Below, piece after piece: positions 19,354 to 28,565 of a DNA stretch of 58,840 bases. The stretch comes from Chitinispirillales bacterium ANBcel5 (GTDB taxonomy: Bacteria > Fibrobacterota > Chitinivibrionia > Chitinivibrionales > Chitinispirillaceae). The first letter of the stretch is position 1, and each line of letters opens with the position of its first letter. The position numbers and the translations under genes were made by a program. The notes under the pieces were generated by a model. The model was given only the letters and a program-made list of their open reading frames with translations, had not been told where the DNA came from and ran no database searches. The DNA is taken from NCBI GenBank assembly GCA_029688955.1, contig JARUKZ010000027.1, forward strand, positions 1 to 58,840, in the 5' to 3' direction.

Positions 19354-22300
19354 ATGAACAGGTCATTTCACCTACTAGTTTTTGCTCTGCTTCTGTCTGG
19401 TTTATACAACCTTGCTTTTGCGGAAGCTCCTATTCGTGTACACCCTGACTATGAAGATACCCTGAGAGTAGCTATTATATGGAATGATCCTGTAGGACTG
19501 AGCAGTTGTCATCCTGCTACACGGCCCGTGGGTGAAAAGACGCTGGAGTTTATTCTTGAAGCACTCAACATAGAAAGAATACCCAATATTAAAACGCTCT
19601 TAAACAGCAGAAATGAACCTGCTACCTGGTCACAGGTCTCCCAACTCTGGGGAGAAGATACGATTCCACATGTAATCATCCACTCAAACGGAGGTTGGTC
19701 TACAGGTTGGAATGGACCCGAACTACAGGAAATCTTTGATGAAGCGGTAAGCAAAAAGATAGGCATAGTCTCGGTAGGGGATGATGCTGCTGATCTGGCA
19801 GCAAACACCTTTGGATTCGATGGAGTCGATAACGTACCGATGCCTATGGGGGATGCCATGCATATCGATTCCCTTTGGATAGGCCTGGCCAGAGAAAAGG
19901 ATGAAAAGATAAAAGTTTTCCAAAGAGACGGCTCATTAGCGTATCCCAATGCCAATGGTCTGATCTCTAACACCATCGATTCTATAACTAACAGTACTAT
20001 TCTCCATTTTCATCCTGTAGGGGAGGGGCGATGTCAGGCAGATGCAGATCAGTATGAAGTTCTTTATCCCCAATGGACTACTATGCTGGGGTATCAGCAG
20101 GGCTTTGTAGATGGCCAAAATCTGCCCCAGGTGGGAGAACCTGAGCTTAATGTGCTTGTCGCTATTCAGGATACCACCGATGAAGATGTAATTCGAAGAG
20201 CGGTCGCGGTTTCATTTCAACCCCAATTTCTGGTCAACACCCTGGCTGCAAAGCAGATCGTTTATGATGCGATCATGTTTTCATCCCTGACCCATACGTT
20301 GTTTGTAGCTAACAGAATCGAAGTTGAGATCGATAGCGATACTGTCCGGGCTGGCGACAAAAAAGATCTAACCGCAATTGTTTTTGATCAGCGTGACAAT
20401 AAATTATCAGACTTGCTTCCTTATGTTTCCTGGAGAGTAATCGATCCACATTCACAGGACACTATTATTCCAACCCAGGGCGAAACAGTAACGTATCAAA
20501 CCACTAAAGCATGGAGAAATGTAACCATAGAGGCGTGCGTTGAGGATCCGGAGACCGGAAATGTCGTATGTACCACTGCCACTCTGTTTGTCTCTCCCGG
20601 TGATCCTCATCATTTAAATCTACAAAAAGAGCACACCATAACCGCTGATATGCTAACTACAAATACTCCTGATCCCGAAATCAGCCTAACCGAAGATTTC
20701 CCCACTGCTACCCTTTATGCTGTTGCACGGGACCGGTATGGTAATTTTGTCAGATATGCTGATAGCCTAACCACTCAGTGGAACTCTTCTGATACTGCTT
20801 CTGTCTCCGTTACAGGTGTGGGCGACAGCCTCTATAAAGGCCTTGTTTATCAAAATGGTGATGGAGAGGTGGTGATAGAAGCACAAGAGGGAGACCTTTT
20901 GCCGGGAAGGGCAACTATCACCTCTGTTGTGCCTCCGCTGGTTCCACAGGAGCTAATAATAGTGGCCGATAATGATACGCTCAAAGCCGGAACAACCTCT
21001 TTGCTAAATGCTGTTGTGTTAGATCAGAATGGAGAACCAATGGATTCTCTTGGCCCCTACATTGAATGGGAAATTATAGAACCGCAAAAAGGAGACAGCC
21101 TTTATAATTCAAAAGGAGCAACCAACAGTATCACTGCAACAAAAGCATGGCGCAGCATTACCATAAGAGCTTGTATAAATACAACCGAGCAAAACACTCA
21201 CTGCACTACTGTCTCTGTCTACGTTATGCCTTCATATCCCCAGTATGTGAATGTACAGAAGACCTCTGAAATTACCAGTGATATGCTAAATACACCTTCA
21301 GCACCGGTAGAGCTATATTTTAATGATGAGCAGGAAGCTACTCAGCTTTATGCGCTGGTGCGTGACCGTTTTCATAATTTTGTGCGCTTATCAGATCCTA
21401 TCACTACCCATTGGGAATCCGGCGACATTGAAATAGCCGATGTTTCCGTTATACCAGACAGCGCCTGGAGTGCTGTACTATTTAGAACCGGTGAAGGAAC
21501 AACGACCGTAACTATAACCGAAGATACTCTTATCCCTGCAACGGTATCGGTGATAAGCGATAAACCAGACCTTCTAAAAGCTGCCTTTACCCGGGACACC
21601 AGTGGAAACGGGTATTTGGACAGGATCGAATTGCACTTCACAAAACCAGTTCAGCTTTGGGGTGAAGATTTGAGAGGAGCTCTTCGGGTGATTTATGGTG
21701 AATCTAAAGAGTTGCCCATACATGATTTAGCTCCTGCTTCAAATGCAGCTCAGGGTGATTCTGTATGGTTTATTTCTCTTAGGGAGAAAACGAAGTGGGG
21801 TTTTCAAACAGACTGGACACCTGTATTAAACGCGGATTTCATTATTGATAATTCCGGAAGAAAAACATATCTGGCAGTAAAAGATGTGCAGGTGGCAGAT
21901 GGTGCAGGCACTGTCATAAAAAGCGCTGTTTATTTCCCGGGTGACATGTTTTCTACAAGTGATACTTTAAAAATTGAACTCAGTGAACCAATACACAGAA
22001 AAGAGCTTGAAACACTCTCACCTTCAGAAGCATTCTATTACTACCGAAATGGCAGTCTTTATAGCCCTGAGGTTTTAAACGGAGCAAAATTTCATTTTCC
22101 GGAAAATGAGGATTATGTCACAGAAGTTCACCTGATAAGGGAAGGTTCACTAGTTTCAAATGAGACCATTTCGCCTCTTGAGGATCTCCTTCAGCTTGCT
22201 GGCAGAGTTAAGGACAAAGCAGGTGTTTACCCTCCCGATCCCTCAATAGCCAGAAAAGAGTATATAAAGCTTGGAGGAGACAATAGCCTGAGTATCACAG

Positions 22301-22668
22301 CGTCACCCAATCCAATACGACCCGGAGAAGGTATACCACATCGGTTTCATCGCTTCTACGCAAATGTGATCGGTAACAGAACTACCGATGGAAGTATGAT
22401 CATAGCTCTCCATTCAAGAAAACCATTGGTGAGGGATCAACGGGGAAGCTATGGCAGTGCGGTAATCTATGATGCGGTCGGTAATGTGGTGGCAAGCGGC
22501 CTTGAACTTAAAAGTACTCAATCACCTCAGGATTACGGAATTTACTGGGACAGAAAAAACAGTTCTGGAAGAGCAGTAGCAGCAGGAAGTTATCTGTGTG
22601 TAGTAACCTGCAGGGACATAGACGGAACTACGCACATAAAGAGGATATCTATTGGTGTAGCCAGATAA
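19354..22668 (+). CDS. Large secreted protein: ThuA-like domain, duplicated Ig-like repeats, FlgD-like C-terminus
   Basis: A 1104-residue exported protein (signal peptide 1-23). Residues ~35-320 form an alpha/beta domain resembling ThuA/glutamine-amidotransferase-like modules. Two ~200-residue tandem repeats follow (about 325-530 and 535-745), sharing T-K-A-W-R-x-(V/I)-T-I, conserved Cys pairs, and D-R-(Y/F)-x-N-F-V-R. A Ca-binding-like DTSGNGYLD segment and a beta region come next, then a FlgD-type Ig domain (about 1010-1104, YDAVGNVVASGLEL ... GRAVAAGSYLCVV). Such C-termini are common in secreted proteins of Fibrobacterota and relatives and may act in sorting or attachment. GGGAGG precedes the ATG. 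Substrate unknown. Confidence 0.75.
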   Translation: MNRSFHLLVFALLLSGLYNLAFAEAPIRVHPDYEDTLRVAIIWNDPVGLSSCHPATRPVGEKTLEFILEALNIERIPNIKTLLNSRNEPATWSQVSQLWGEDTIPHVIIHSNGGWSTGWNGPELQEIFDEAVSKKIGIVSVGDDAADLAANTFGFDGVDNVPMPMGDAMHIDSLWIGLAREKDEKIKVFQRDGSLAYPNANGLISNTIDSITNSTILHFHPVGEGRCQADADQYEVLYPQWTTMLGYQQGFVDGQNLPQVGEPELNVLVAIQDTTDEDVIRRAVAVSFQPQFLVNTLAAKQIVYDAIMFSSLTHTLFVANRIEVEIDSDTVRAGDKKDLTAIVFDQRDNKLSDLLPYVSWRVIDPHSQDTIIPTQGETVTYQTTKAWRNVTIEACVEDPETGNVVCTTATLFVSPGDPHHLNLQKEHTITADMLTTNTPDPEISLTEDFPTATLYAVARDRYGNFVRYADSLTTQWNSSDTASVSVTGVGDSLYKGLVYQNGDGEVVIEAQEGDLLPGRATITSVVPPLVPQELIIVADNDTLKAGTTSLLNAVVLDQNGEPMDSLGPYIEWEIIEPQKGDSLYNSKGATNSITATKAWRSITIRACINTTEQNTHCTTVSVYVMPSYPQYVNVQKTSEITSDMLNTPSAPVELYFNDEQEATQLYALVRDRFHNFVRLSDPITTHWESGDIEIADVSVIPDSAWSAVLFRTGEGTTTVTITEDTLIPATVSVISDKPDLLKAAFTRDTSGNGYLDRIELHFTKPVQLWGEDLRGALRVIYGESKELPIHDLAPASNAAQGDSVWFISLREKTKWGFQTDWTPVLNADFIIDNSGRKTYLAVKDVQVADGAGTVIKSAVYFPGDMFSTSDTLKIELSEPIHRKELETLSPSEAFYYYRNGSLYSPEVLNGAKFHFPENEDYVTEVHLIREGSLVSNETISPLEDLLQLAGRVKDKAGVYPPDPSIARKEYIKLGGDNSLSITASPNPIRPGEGIPHRFHRFYANVIGNRTTDGSMIIALHSRKPLVRDQRGSYGSAVIYDAVGNVVASGLELKSTQSPQDYGIYWDRKNSSGRAVAAGSYLCVVTCRDIDGTTHIKRISIGVAR

Positions 22669-22677
22669 GCCATTCGG

Positions 22678-22720
22678 AGAACTAGTGGGCTATGGGAAAT
22701 ACCGGCCCACTAGTTCTTTA
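22678..22720 (+). terminator. Rho-independent terminator
   Basis: A perfect 13-bp stem (AGAACTAGTGGGC and complement) with a 14-base loop and a short TTTA tail lies just after the secreted-protein stop. Confidence 0.8.
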
Positions 22721-22898
22721 ATGTGTTGATATTCAAATGGTTATGACTGCAGGTATTGAGACACCCTGAATGCCGGTAAGCATACAGCTACCCACAATAC
22801 ACCACCCCAAATAGCAGGGTAGCGCACTGTTTAAGCGGTTGAATTTTAAGTTGTTAAAACCAAAAAATGTGTGCCGGGCACTTGATAAACCCTTTTAC

Positions 22899-23195
22899 TT
22901 AGTGATCTGAATCATCTATGTATTTGAAGCCAAGCATGTATATAGAATCGATACTTCTAAAAGACCAGGCGAGTTTAGCGGCTTTTGGACCCTGGAAATC
23001 GGTGTGGATAATCAGAGTTTCATCTTTTTTGGGGATATCGTTACCAAAATAGGTACCGGAGATACCTCCCTCGCTTACATCGCGAAGATACACTGCTCTC
23101 TCATCAGAACGGTTGTCACCGGTTTTTCTGTAGAAAACAGCTTTGTCACAACAAGGCTTTCTTTCGAATTTTCTCTTATCAGAAATTGAATACAT
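22899..23195 (-). CDS. PilZ-domain protein (cyclic-di-GMP receptor)
   Basis: A 98-residue single-domain PilZ protein. The RxxxR motif is at Arg8-Arg12 (RKFER) and the DxSxxG motif at Asp39-Gly44 (DVSEGG), the two elements that bind cyclic di-GMP. Being stand-alone, it would act as a diffusible adaptor. No diguanylate cyclase or motility gene lies nearby. The ~250 bases upstream are AT-rich with no obvious signal. Confidence 0.88.
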   Translation of the reverse strand: MYSISDKRKFERKPCCDKAVFYRKTGDNRSDERAVYLRDVSEGGISGTYFGNDIPKKDETLIIHTDFQGPKAAKLAWSFRSIDSIYMLGFKYIDDSDH

Positions 23196-23448
23196 GGTTA
23201 TGCTCCTAACCCAGCACGTACAAGACTCATATAGTACTGTCAGAAATTTAGCACATCCAGTTCAGTTTTGCAATAAAAAAGTTTGATATTTATCAAAATA
23301 AACAACTAACTTAGTAATTTTCAGCATGTTACAGGATCAATATTTTTTACCATAAATACAGTGCCAAAGCTGAAAAATTTATGTCTAAACAGCGCATTTT
23401 TTTCCGTATAAAAATGTGCTTCAATCAGAAAAAATAGTCAAAACAACC

Positions 23449-24528
23449 CTAATCTTTTGCCAAATTGTTGCCTTCATTGAGCCATCCTCTTATACCGCTT
23501 TCAAGGTGGAAGATACTGGAAAACCCGTTTTGAAGCAGGATGCGTGAGGCCACCGCACTACGATTTCCGGATCGGCAGTACACAAGAAGATCTTTTTCAC
23601 GATACTCTGAGAGCTCTTCAATGCGACGTTCAAGCTCATTTAACGGGATATGTACAGAGTTTTCTATATGTCCGTGACTGAACTCACGATTTGTTCTGAC
23701 ATCAAGAACCACTGTACGGGGTTGATTCACTATTTCCAGGGCTTGTTGTACCGATATATCCTGATACTGTATCCCACCCTGCCCCTTATAATCGTAAACG
23801 CTTATATTTCCATTGGTTACCTTACTTTTACCATCGACATGTTCCACCAGTTTAAGATCTAAATCACTCTTATCTCGTATGGTCATAGAGAGCAAAAGCT
23901 CTTCTCCAGGGTCAGCCTCAAAATGCCGGTCCAATGCGGGAAGTGATAAAGATCTTTTATAATCACGTTCTCCAAAGGATACCCTGATGGAATCCCCTCT
24001 ATGAACCACAATATCGATGAAATCCCCTTGTTTGTTTGCATCTACTTTCCTGATACCATCACGAATAGTGCCATGGGCTGCTGGTTCTGTTGATTCAGCA
24101 GAGTATTTTTCAATGGCATCAACATAGACCTCTCGACTATGCAGCCCTGCTAATGCATGAACAACCTGCTGATTTTTAACAAAATATACCATAGGAAGCA
24201 CATCAGCCTGTAGAGCCATCATGATCTCGGGGTGCTTTTCGGTATCAATTTTTAGAAATAAAGCCTGGTCTTGCATCTCTGAGGCTATTTCGTTAAGAAG
24301 AGGGGTAAGGATTCTGCAGGGAGCACACCAATCGGCATAAAGATCCACTACAATCAGCTTATCTTGTGAATTGGCCAGGATATCATTAAAGTGATCGACA
24401 CTTTCTATAATAGTGAGATGATTTGTTTCGACCGGAGGGGAGTTGGCCGACGACAGGTGATACAGCGCAGCAAGAGCTGAGATGAACAAGGTCACCAGTA
24501 TGATTCTGTTTTTAAATAGCTTTTTCAT
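23449..24528 (-). CDS. Exported thioredoxin / cupredoxin-like / rhodanese fusion
   Basis: A 359-residue protein with an N-terminal signal or anchor (7-28). A thioredoxin domain (about 38-145) has the redox pair in WCAPC at 67-71 and the cis-proline region DVLPM. A middle beta domain (about 165-250) has a cupredoxin-like look but no obvious His-Cys-Met copper set. A rhodanese domain (about 258-355) has the active cysteine at 318 in CRSGNRS. It probably works in the periplasm on disulfides or sulfane sulfur. The gene lies 59 bases after the small membrane protein gene and may be co-transcribed with it. Confidence 0.82.
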   Translation of the reverse strand: MKKLFKNRIILVTLFISALAALYHLSSANSPPVETNHLTIIESVDHFNDILANSQDKLIVVDLYADWCAPCRILTPLLNEIASEMQDQALFLKIDTEKHPEIMMALQADVLPMVYFVKNQQVVHALAGLHSREVYVDAIEKYSAESTEPAAHGTIRDGIRKVDANKQGDFIDIVVHRGDSIRVSFGERDYKRSLSLPALDRHFEADPGEELLLSMTIRDKSDLDLKLVEHVDGKSKVTNGNISVYDYKGQGGIQYQDISVQQALEIVNQPRTVVLDVRTNREFSHGHIENSVHIPLNELERRIEELSEYREKDLLVYCRSGNRSAVASRILLQNGFSSIFHLESGIRGWLNEGNNLAKD

Positions 24529-24587
24529 AGTATTAAAATACGTTTTTTAAAAACGTAGATTGTTATTAAAGTCAAAACAGAAGGAAG

Positions 24588-24917
24588 TTATCTTAAAACA
24601 ACCTGATGTAATACAGCACCAAAGAGCCATAATCCAGAGCTGATAAGAACAGTGTAGGAGAAGGGGAGGTTTTTTGAAAGACAGAAGAAAATGGCTAAAT
24701 AGAAAAGAACCGTTGGCAGTATGCCAAGTAATGCGCCTCTTGAGTATTCGATGATTTGCTGCTGTCCATTTGCTTCAACACCCATCCATAAAAGAACTAT
24801 AAGTCCCGTTATAGGGGTTACAACTATAAGACCTGCCAGAGAGGGGATTCTGTTTGCCAGGTAGGAGCACAGGAGAATAATCGTGATTGTTGCCGCTATT
24901 TTTATTACGAGTGCCAT
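24588..24917 (-). CDS. Small membrane protein, DUF3147-like
   Basis: A 109-residue, very hydrophobic protein with about four membrane helices. The segment ANRIPSLAGLIVVTPITGL matches the pattern of DUF3147-type inner-membrane proteins. Function unknown. It is followed by the thioredoxin/rhodanese gene on the same strand. Confidence 0.72.
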   Translation of the reverse strand: MALVIKIAATITIILLCSYLANRIPSLAGLIVVTPITGLIVLLWMGVEANGQQQIIEYSRGALLGILPTVLFYLAIFFCLSKNLPFSYTVLISSGLWLFGAVLHQVVLR

Positions 24918-24984
24918 TACAACCCGTACACCTTTCAGGTATTTTACTGAGAGAGTGTATGGTCAAGCACAAAACAGAGCGCTG

Positions 24985-25176
24985 TTACCTGGCCTTTGCT
25001 TTCCCCTTTTCGGTCCTGATTAACCTGGTGGTCCGATCTTCTGTATTAAACCAGAAAAAAATCTGCTCATCTGAAGTAGTGAAGCATTCTGACAGATCGG
25101 TTTTGTGACCGCAGGGGTAAATTTTCTTATACATCTTTTCTGCTTGGCTAATCATACTCTGTTTAAGCTTATCCAT
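24985..25176 (-). CDS. Small conserved hypothetical protein
   Basis: A 63-residue soluble protein. GGGAG sits seven bases before the ATG, and the C-terminal half (SECFTTSDEQIFFWFNTEDR) reads like a real conserved small domain rather than chance translation. I do not recognise a characterised family. It lies 67 bases upstream of the DUF3147-like gene on the same strand and may start that small operon. Confidence 0.55.
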   Translation of the reverse strand: MDKLKQSMISQAEKMYKKIYPCGHKTDLSECFTTSDEQIFFWFNTEDRTTRLIRTEKGKAKAR

Positions 25177-25370
25177 CTGCTAACTCCCGGAAAAAGTCTC
25201 TTCTACAAATTACAATTGCAAAGAGAATGCCACGCAGATCAAAGAAAAAAATGGCCTCTATTTACCCAAAAAAGCCCAATTCAAGAACAACGTTGGAAAA
25301 GTTTGCTGTATCCCTATGGAACATTTTGCCGCTTTGGGGATAATCGTCGGTATACTACAACTCGGGGCTT

Positions 25371-25709
25371 CTATTGTGAAAAGATATAGATAAAGTAAAG
25401 GAAAAGAACCCAAAATATGGTCAAGAGACCAATGAAAAACGGGTAGGTGTACCAGTGCTGAATAAAGTGAGATATTTTGCTTAAAGAGGTGTCCTTTTTT
25501 ATGGACTCAAAAATTTTGTTCCGTACACTACCTGAGACCGGCTGCTCATCTATGTGTGAAAAGGCAGCTTTTACTATTCTCATCTCCTCAACAAACTCAT
25601 AGCACTGGCTGCAAGTGGTAATATGCTCCTCAAGCTCCCCACACTCCTGCCCAAGGGCGTACTGTATAAGCTCCTCTTCAGAAGGATGTTTCTGTACTGT
25701 GTCGCTCAT
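25371..25709 (-). CDS. Anti-sigma factor (zinc-binding ZAS type)
   Basis: A 112-residue protein with the zinc motif HxxxCxxC at His29, Cys33, Cys36 (HITTCSQC) and one C-terminal membrane helix (about 88-110). It should hold the ECF sigma factor encoded just upstream at the membrane until a signal releases it. The gene overlaps the sigma gene by four bases (ATGA), as expected for a coupled pair. The periplasmic tail is almost absent, so the signal may act from the cytoplasmic or membrane side. Confidence 0.88.
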   Translation of the reverse strand: MSDTVQKHPSEEELIQYALGQECGELEEHITTCSQCYEFVEEMRIVKAAFSHIDEQPVSGSVRNKIFESIKKDTSLSKISHFIQHWYTYPFFIGLLTIFWVLFLYFIYIFSQ

Positions 25710-26188
25710 AATTCCTTCTTCTTTAACTTGTTTCTAAGTAATTTAAGCGCTCTGAATGCCTTTATCCTCACATTGTTTTCCTTCAAATCCAGTATCTCAG
25801 CAATCTCCCTGTAAGTATACCCGTCCCGAAGATGAAGGTAAAGGATAGCCTTCTCTGTCTCAGCAAGCTCTTCAACCCACTCCCACTCAAACCCAAGCTC
25901 TGCGCTTTCCCGGGGGGTACAGAGCAGCTCATGTTTAAAATTCTGGCGAAGTTTGCTAAATCTGTTGCTCTTTCTGAAATGATCAACTGTGGCATTGCGA
26001 GCCACCGAATAGAGCCACCTAAGCTGCTCCTCCTCATTCTTAGGCACAGAATCACTTCTCCAAACCTTTAAAAACACCTCCTGGAGAATATCATCGGCAG
26101 ATGACCTGCTTTGAGTTAGCCAGAGAATAAAGGTATATACCTTACCGGCAAAGGTATTATAGACTGCTCTGAATTCCTTCTCCTGCAA
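25706..26188 (-). CDS. ECF-type RNA polymerase sigma factor
   Basis: Region 2 (VYTFILWLTQSRSSADDILQ, then the LRWLYSVARN segment) and region 4 with a helix-turn-helix (YREIAEILDLKENNVRIKAF) identify a group IV sigma factor of about 160 residues. The start is uncertain: the frame is open to 26263, but only TTG codons are available. The TTG at 26186-26188 has GGAGA seven bases upstream and gives the usual family N-terminus. It is coupled to the anti-sigma gene by a four-base overlap. Target promoters cannot be read from this window. Confidence 0.85.
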   Translation of the reverse strand: MQEKEFRAVYNTFAGKVYTFILWLTQSRSSADDILQEVFLKVWRSDSVPKNEEEQLRWLYSVARNATVDHFRKSNRFSKLRQNFKHELLCTPRESAELGFEWEWVEELAETEKAILYLHLRDGYTYREIAEILDLKENNVRIKAFRALKLLRNKLKKKEL

Positions 26189-26470
26189 AAGCTTTTCTCC
26201 AGAATAAAATAGTACAGCTTTGTTTTTAAATATACACCCTTGCCAGCGCTCTCTAACTATCAAACGCCCCGGAAATAAAAGTTGTTACATTCTTTATCTG
26301 TTCATCGATCCGCGAAGTATTTTTTCCCAGGCATAAAAAAATGATCTAGCACACCCTTTATACAGTTAGTTATTTTAATTACTTACATTTAAAAAACGCT
26401 TTGCCCGTTACTAATTGATTCAGCTTTCCCTTACTTCTTTGATATAAAAGTTGCAGAAAGGAATCACTGT

Positions 26471-27343
26471 ATGAATCTCAATAAGAGCACCATATTTGTT
26501 CTTTCGCTTATTATCTTTCCCCTTATAAGCGGATGCACAAAAGAGAAAGCGGAAGCAATAAAAAATTTATCCCTGATTTTTAGAGAAGAAGCCTCTGAAT
26601 CGCTCAATCAAATTAAAACTATCATTCTAAAAAGCGTAGAAATGCCCGCGCAGGATGTCGGGGCTGTTGTAAAAGATCTGGAAAGTATACGGGCATTAAA
26701 TGATGAGAAACTAACCTTTCTTATAGACGAAGCTGGCAGTAGTAACTCAAATTTAAGAAACATAAACCAGGAATTACAAAGCCTCGAAGAACACTACTAT
26801 CTGTTTGCATCAATCTTCTCTTCACTTCCACAGGGGCATCTGTTTGCATCTGATGCTATAGAACGAGCACAGAAATACTCCAAAGCCTTAACCATAAGAA
26901 TGATAAACCTTGCGGATGACCTTCACAGGGGTTCTATTCAGGTACGAAGCAATGCAAAAAGAATTGCCCTTATTGAACAGATCAATGATGCTAAAAAAAT
27001 CGATAATGACTCTCTCCGCAGGAAAAAACTCGAGGTGTATGCTCAGGAAATTATAGCAGTCGCCAAAGAAGAAAAACAAATTAAAGAAAGAGCTATTATT
27101 CAGTGCCTTAAAACTGCCTCCATAGGAAAAGAACTCTATAGACTCATAGAAAATTATAGAGACATGGATATACAACAGATCCTTGCTATGACCAATAACG
27201 CTATTGAGAGAAGCTCGATGATCTCTGTGGATAATAAAGAAATAGTCTCTCTTCTAAACAGATTCAGAAACTATCAGTCTTTGCTTTCTGAAAAACCACA
27301 AGATTCCTCCCAAAGTTCAACTCCTGCGACTATAAACGACTAA
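26471..27343 (+). CDS. Helical lipoprotein of unknown function
   Basis: A 290-residue protein with a lipoprotein signal (lipobox LISGC, Cys22). The rest is almost wholly alpha-helical and charged, with heptad-like stretches, ending in a Ser/Pro-rich tail. AAGG lies before the ATG. It is divergent from the sigma gene and 14 bases ahead of another small helical protein, so they probably form a unit and could be targets of the ECF sigma factor (inference). No family recognised. Confidence 0.65.
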   Translation: MNLNKSTIFVLSLIIFPLISGCTKEKAEAIKNLSLIFREEASESLNQIKTIILKSVEMPAQDVGAVVKDLESIRALNDEKLTFLIDEAGSSNSNLRNINQELQSLEEHYYLFASIFSSLPQGHLFASDAIERAQKYSKALTIRMINLADDLHRGSIQVRSNAKRIALIEQINDAKKIDNDSLRRKKLEVYAQEIIAVAKEEKQIKERAIIQCLKTASIGKELYRLIENYRDMDIQQILAMTNNAIERSSMISVDNKEIVSLLNRFRNYQSLLSEKPQDSSQSSTPATIND

Positions 27344-27357
27344 CAGAGGGAATGGTA

Positions 27358-27651
27358 ATGGCAAAAGAAGCTCAAATTCTTGAGGAAATCTCTCAAACGA
27401 TTGCTGACTTACAGATTAAATACCGTCGGGCCCGGCTAAACGAAAGAATGCAATTGAAACCAGCTCTTGATGAGCTTATAAAAGAATACGAAAACTATCA
27501 GCACAGTGTCTTGAAACGCCACAACTGTGTATCCGGGGAAAACCTTGAAGAGATGAGGGCCATCCGCAAGGAAATAGAAAATGCTGCTGACACCCAGAAA
27601 CTAATAGCTCTCATTGCAAGGACTGTTACAGCCGTAATAAAGAAATTCTGA
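27358..27651 (+). CDS. Small helical hypothetical protein
   Basis: About 97 residues, coiled-coil-like and charged, no membrane segment. The ATG at 27358 is preferred over the one at 27352 because GAGGG ends seven bases before it. It follows the helical lipoprotein gene in the same direction. No family recognised. The next 245 bases hold no gene; a TCTTTT/AAAAGA palindrome at 27856-27871 may be an operator of the TetR gene. Confidence 0.6.
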   Translation: MAKEAQILEEISQTIADLQIKYRRARLNERMQLKPALDELIKEYENYQHSVLKRHNCVSGENLEEMRAIRKEIENAADTQKLIALIARTVTAVIKKF

Positions 27652-27896
27652 ACTAAAAGGTTCATTCAAAACCGCTTCCGATTTTTTACTTTTGACCAAA
27701 AAACACTATGACCAGTACCGGCCACAGGACGACATATGTAGCCAACTGAGCTGGCTTGCTAAAGAAACAGTCTGTTTTCTCAGTTGAATCCGAACCTGAG
27801 CATAGTAATTGATATGCCAGGTTTAAAAGTTTGACTCTCGGGTCGAAAAAGTGTATCTTTTCTTTAAAAGAGTCTAAATTTTAACCGGATTGTATT

Positions 27897-28565
27897 ATGG
27901 ATTTAAAATCAAGAAGAATAAGAAAAGTACACTCCATGAAGCGGGATCTTATAATGGATGCTGCTCTAAAAGTGATTACCAGGGATGGTTATCAGGGGGC
28001 GAAGCTTGAAGACATTGCCCGGGAAGCGGGCTTTTCCAAGGCATCTCTCTACCACTATTTCCCCGATCGTGAGGCGTTGGTTCTGAAACTGATCATAAGA
28101 GAACAGAACAGAATAATCGATACGTGTAAAGAAATATTGTTGAAAAATGAACCGGTTACTGTGGTATTAAAGGATTTTTTGAACCTCTTCCTTGAAAAAA
28201 TAGCTGAAAAGGTTCGGTTTTTCCGAGCTTTTGGTGATTTCTCAGGCAGCGGGTTACTTCAGTTTGCTGATATGGCCCAGAAGCATAAGGATCTCTTTTC
28301 TGAGGTGGAAGCCAAAAAGGATGAGATTCAAACTATGATGATTGATTTTGTTAGAGATAGCCAGAATCAGGGACAAATTGATTCCACTCTGGATCCCAAA
28401 ACGTTCAGTGTTTATATGCTGTCGATGATTCATGGAATTCTTTTTGAAAATTGGCAAACCGAGGGTGAACAAGTTGATTTAGAATCAGAAGCTGAAAAGT
28501 TGTTTAAATTTTTAAGTCCCTGGGTTACAGATAAAAACAGTATAGAAACCGGAGGAGTAAAATGA
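27897..28565 (+). CDS. TetR-family transcriptional regulator
   Basis: A 222-residue repressor-type protein. The DNA-binding helix-turn-helix is at about 36-58 (LEDIAREAGFSKASLYHYF), followed by an all-helical ligand domain. It overlaps the TolC-type gene by four bases and heads the efflux operon, so it most likely represses that operon and is released by an exported compound. No strong ribosome site is visible before the ATG. Confidence 0.92.
   Translation: MDLKSRRIRKVHSMKRDLIMDAALKVITRDGYQGAKLEDIAREAGFSKASLYHYFPDREALVLKLIIREQNRIIDTCKEILLKNEPVTVVLKDFLNLFLEKIAEKVRFFRAFGDFSGSGLLQFADMAQKHKDLFSEVEAKKDEIQTMMIDFVRDSQNQGQIDSTLDPKTFSVYMLSMIHGILFENWQTEGEQVDLESEAEKLFKFLSPWVTDKNSIETGGVK

Noticed and set aside
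25105..25389. 94-codon plus-strand frame upstream of the anti-sigma gene
   Set aside because: No ribosome site, and it overlaps the start of the better-supported 63-residue gene and the end of the anti-sigma gene.
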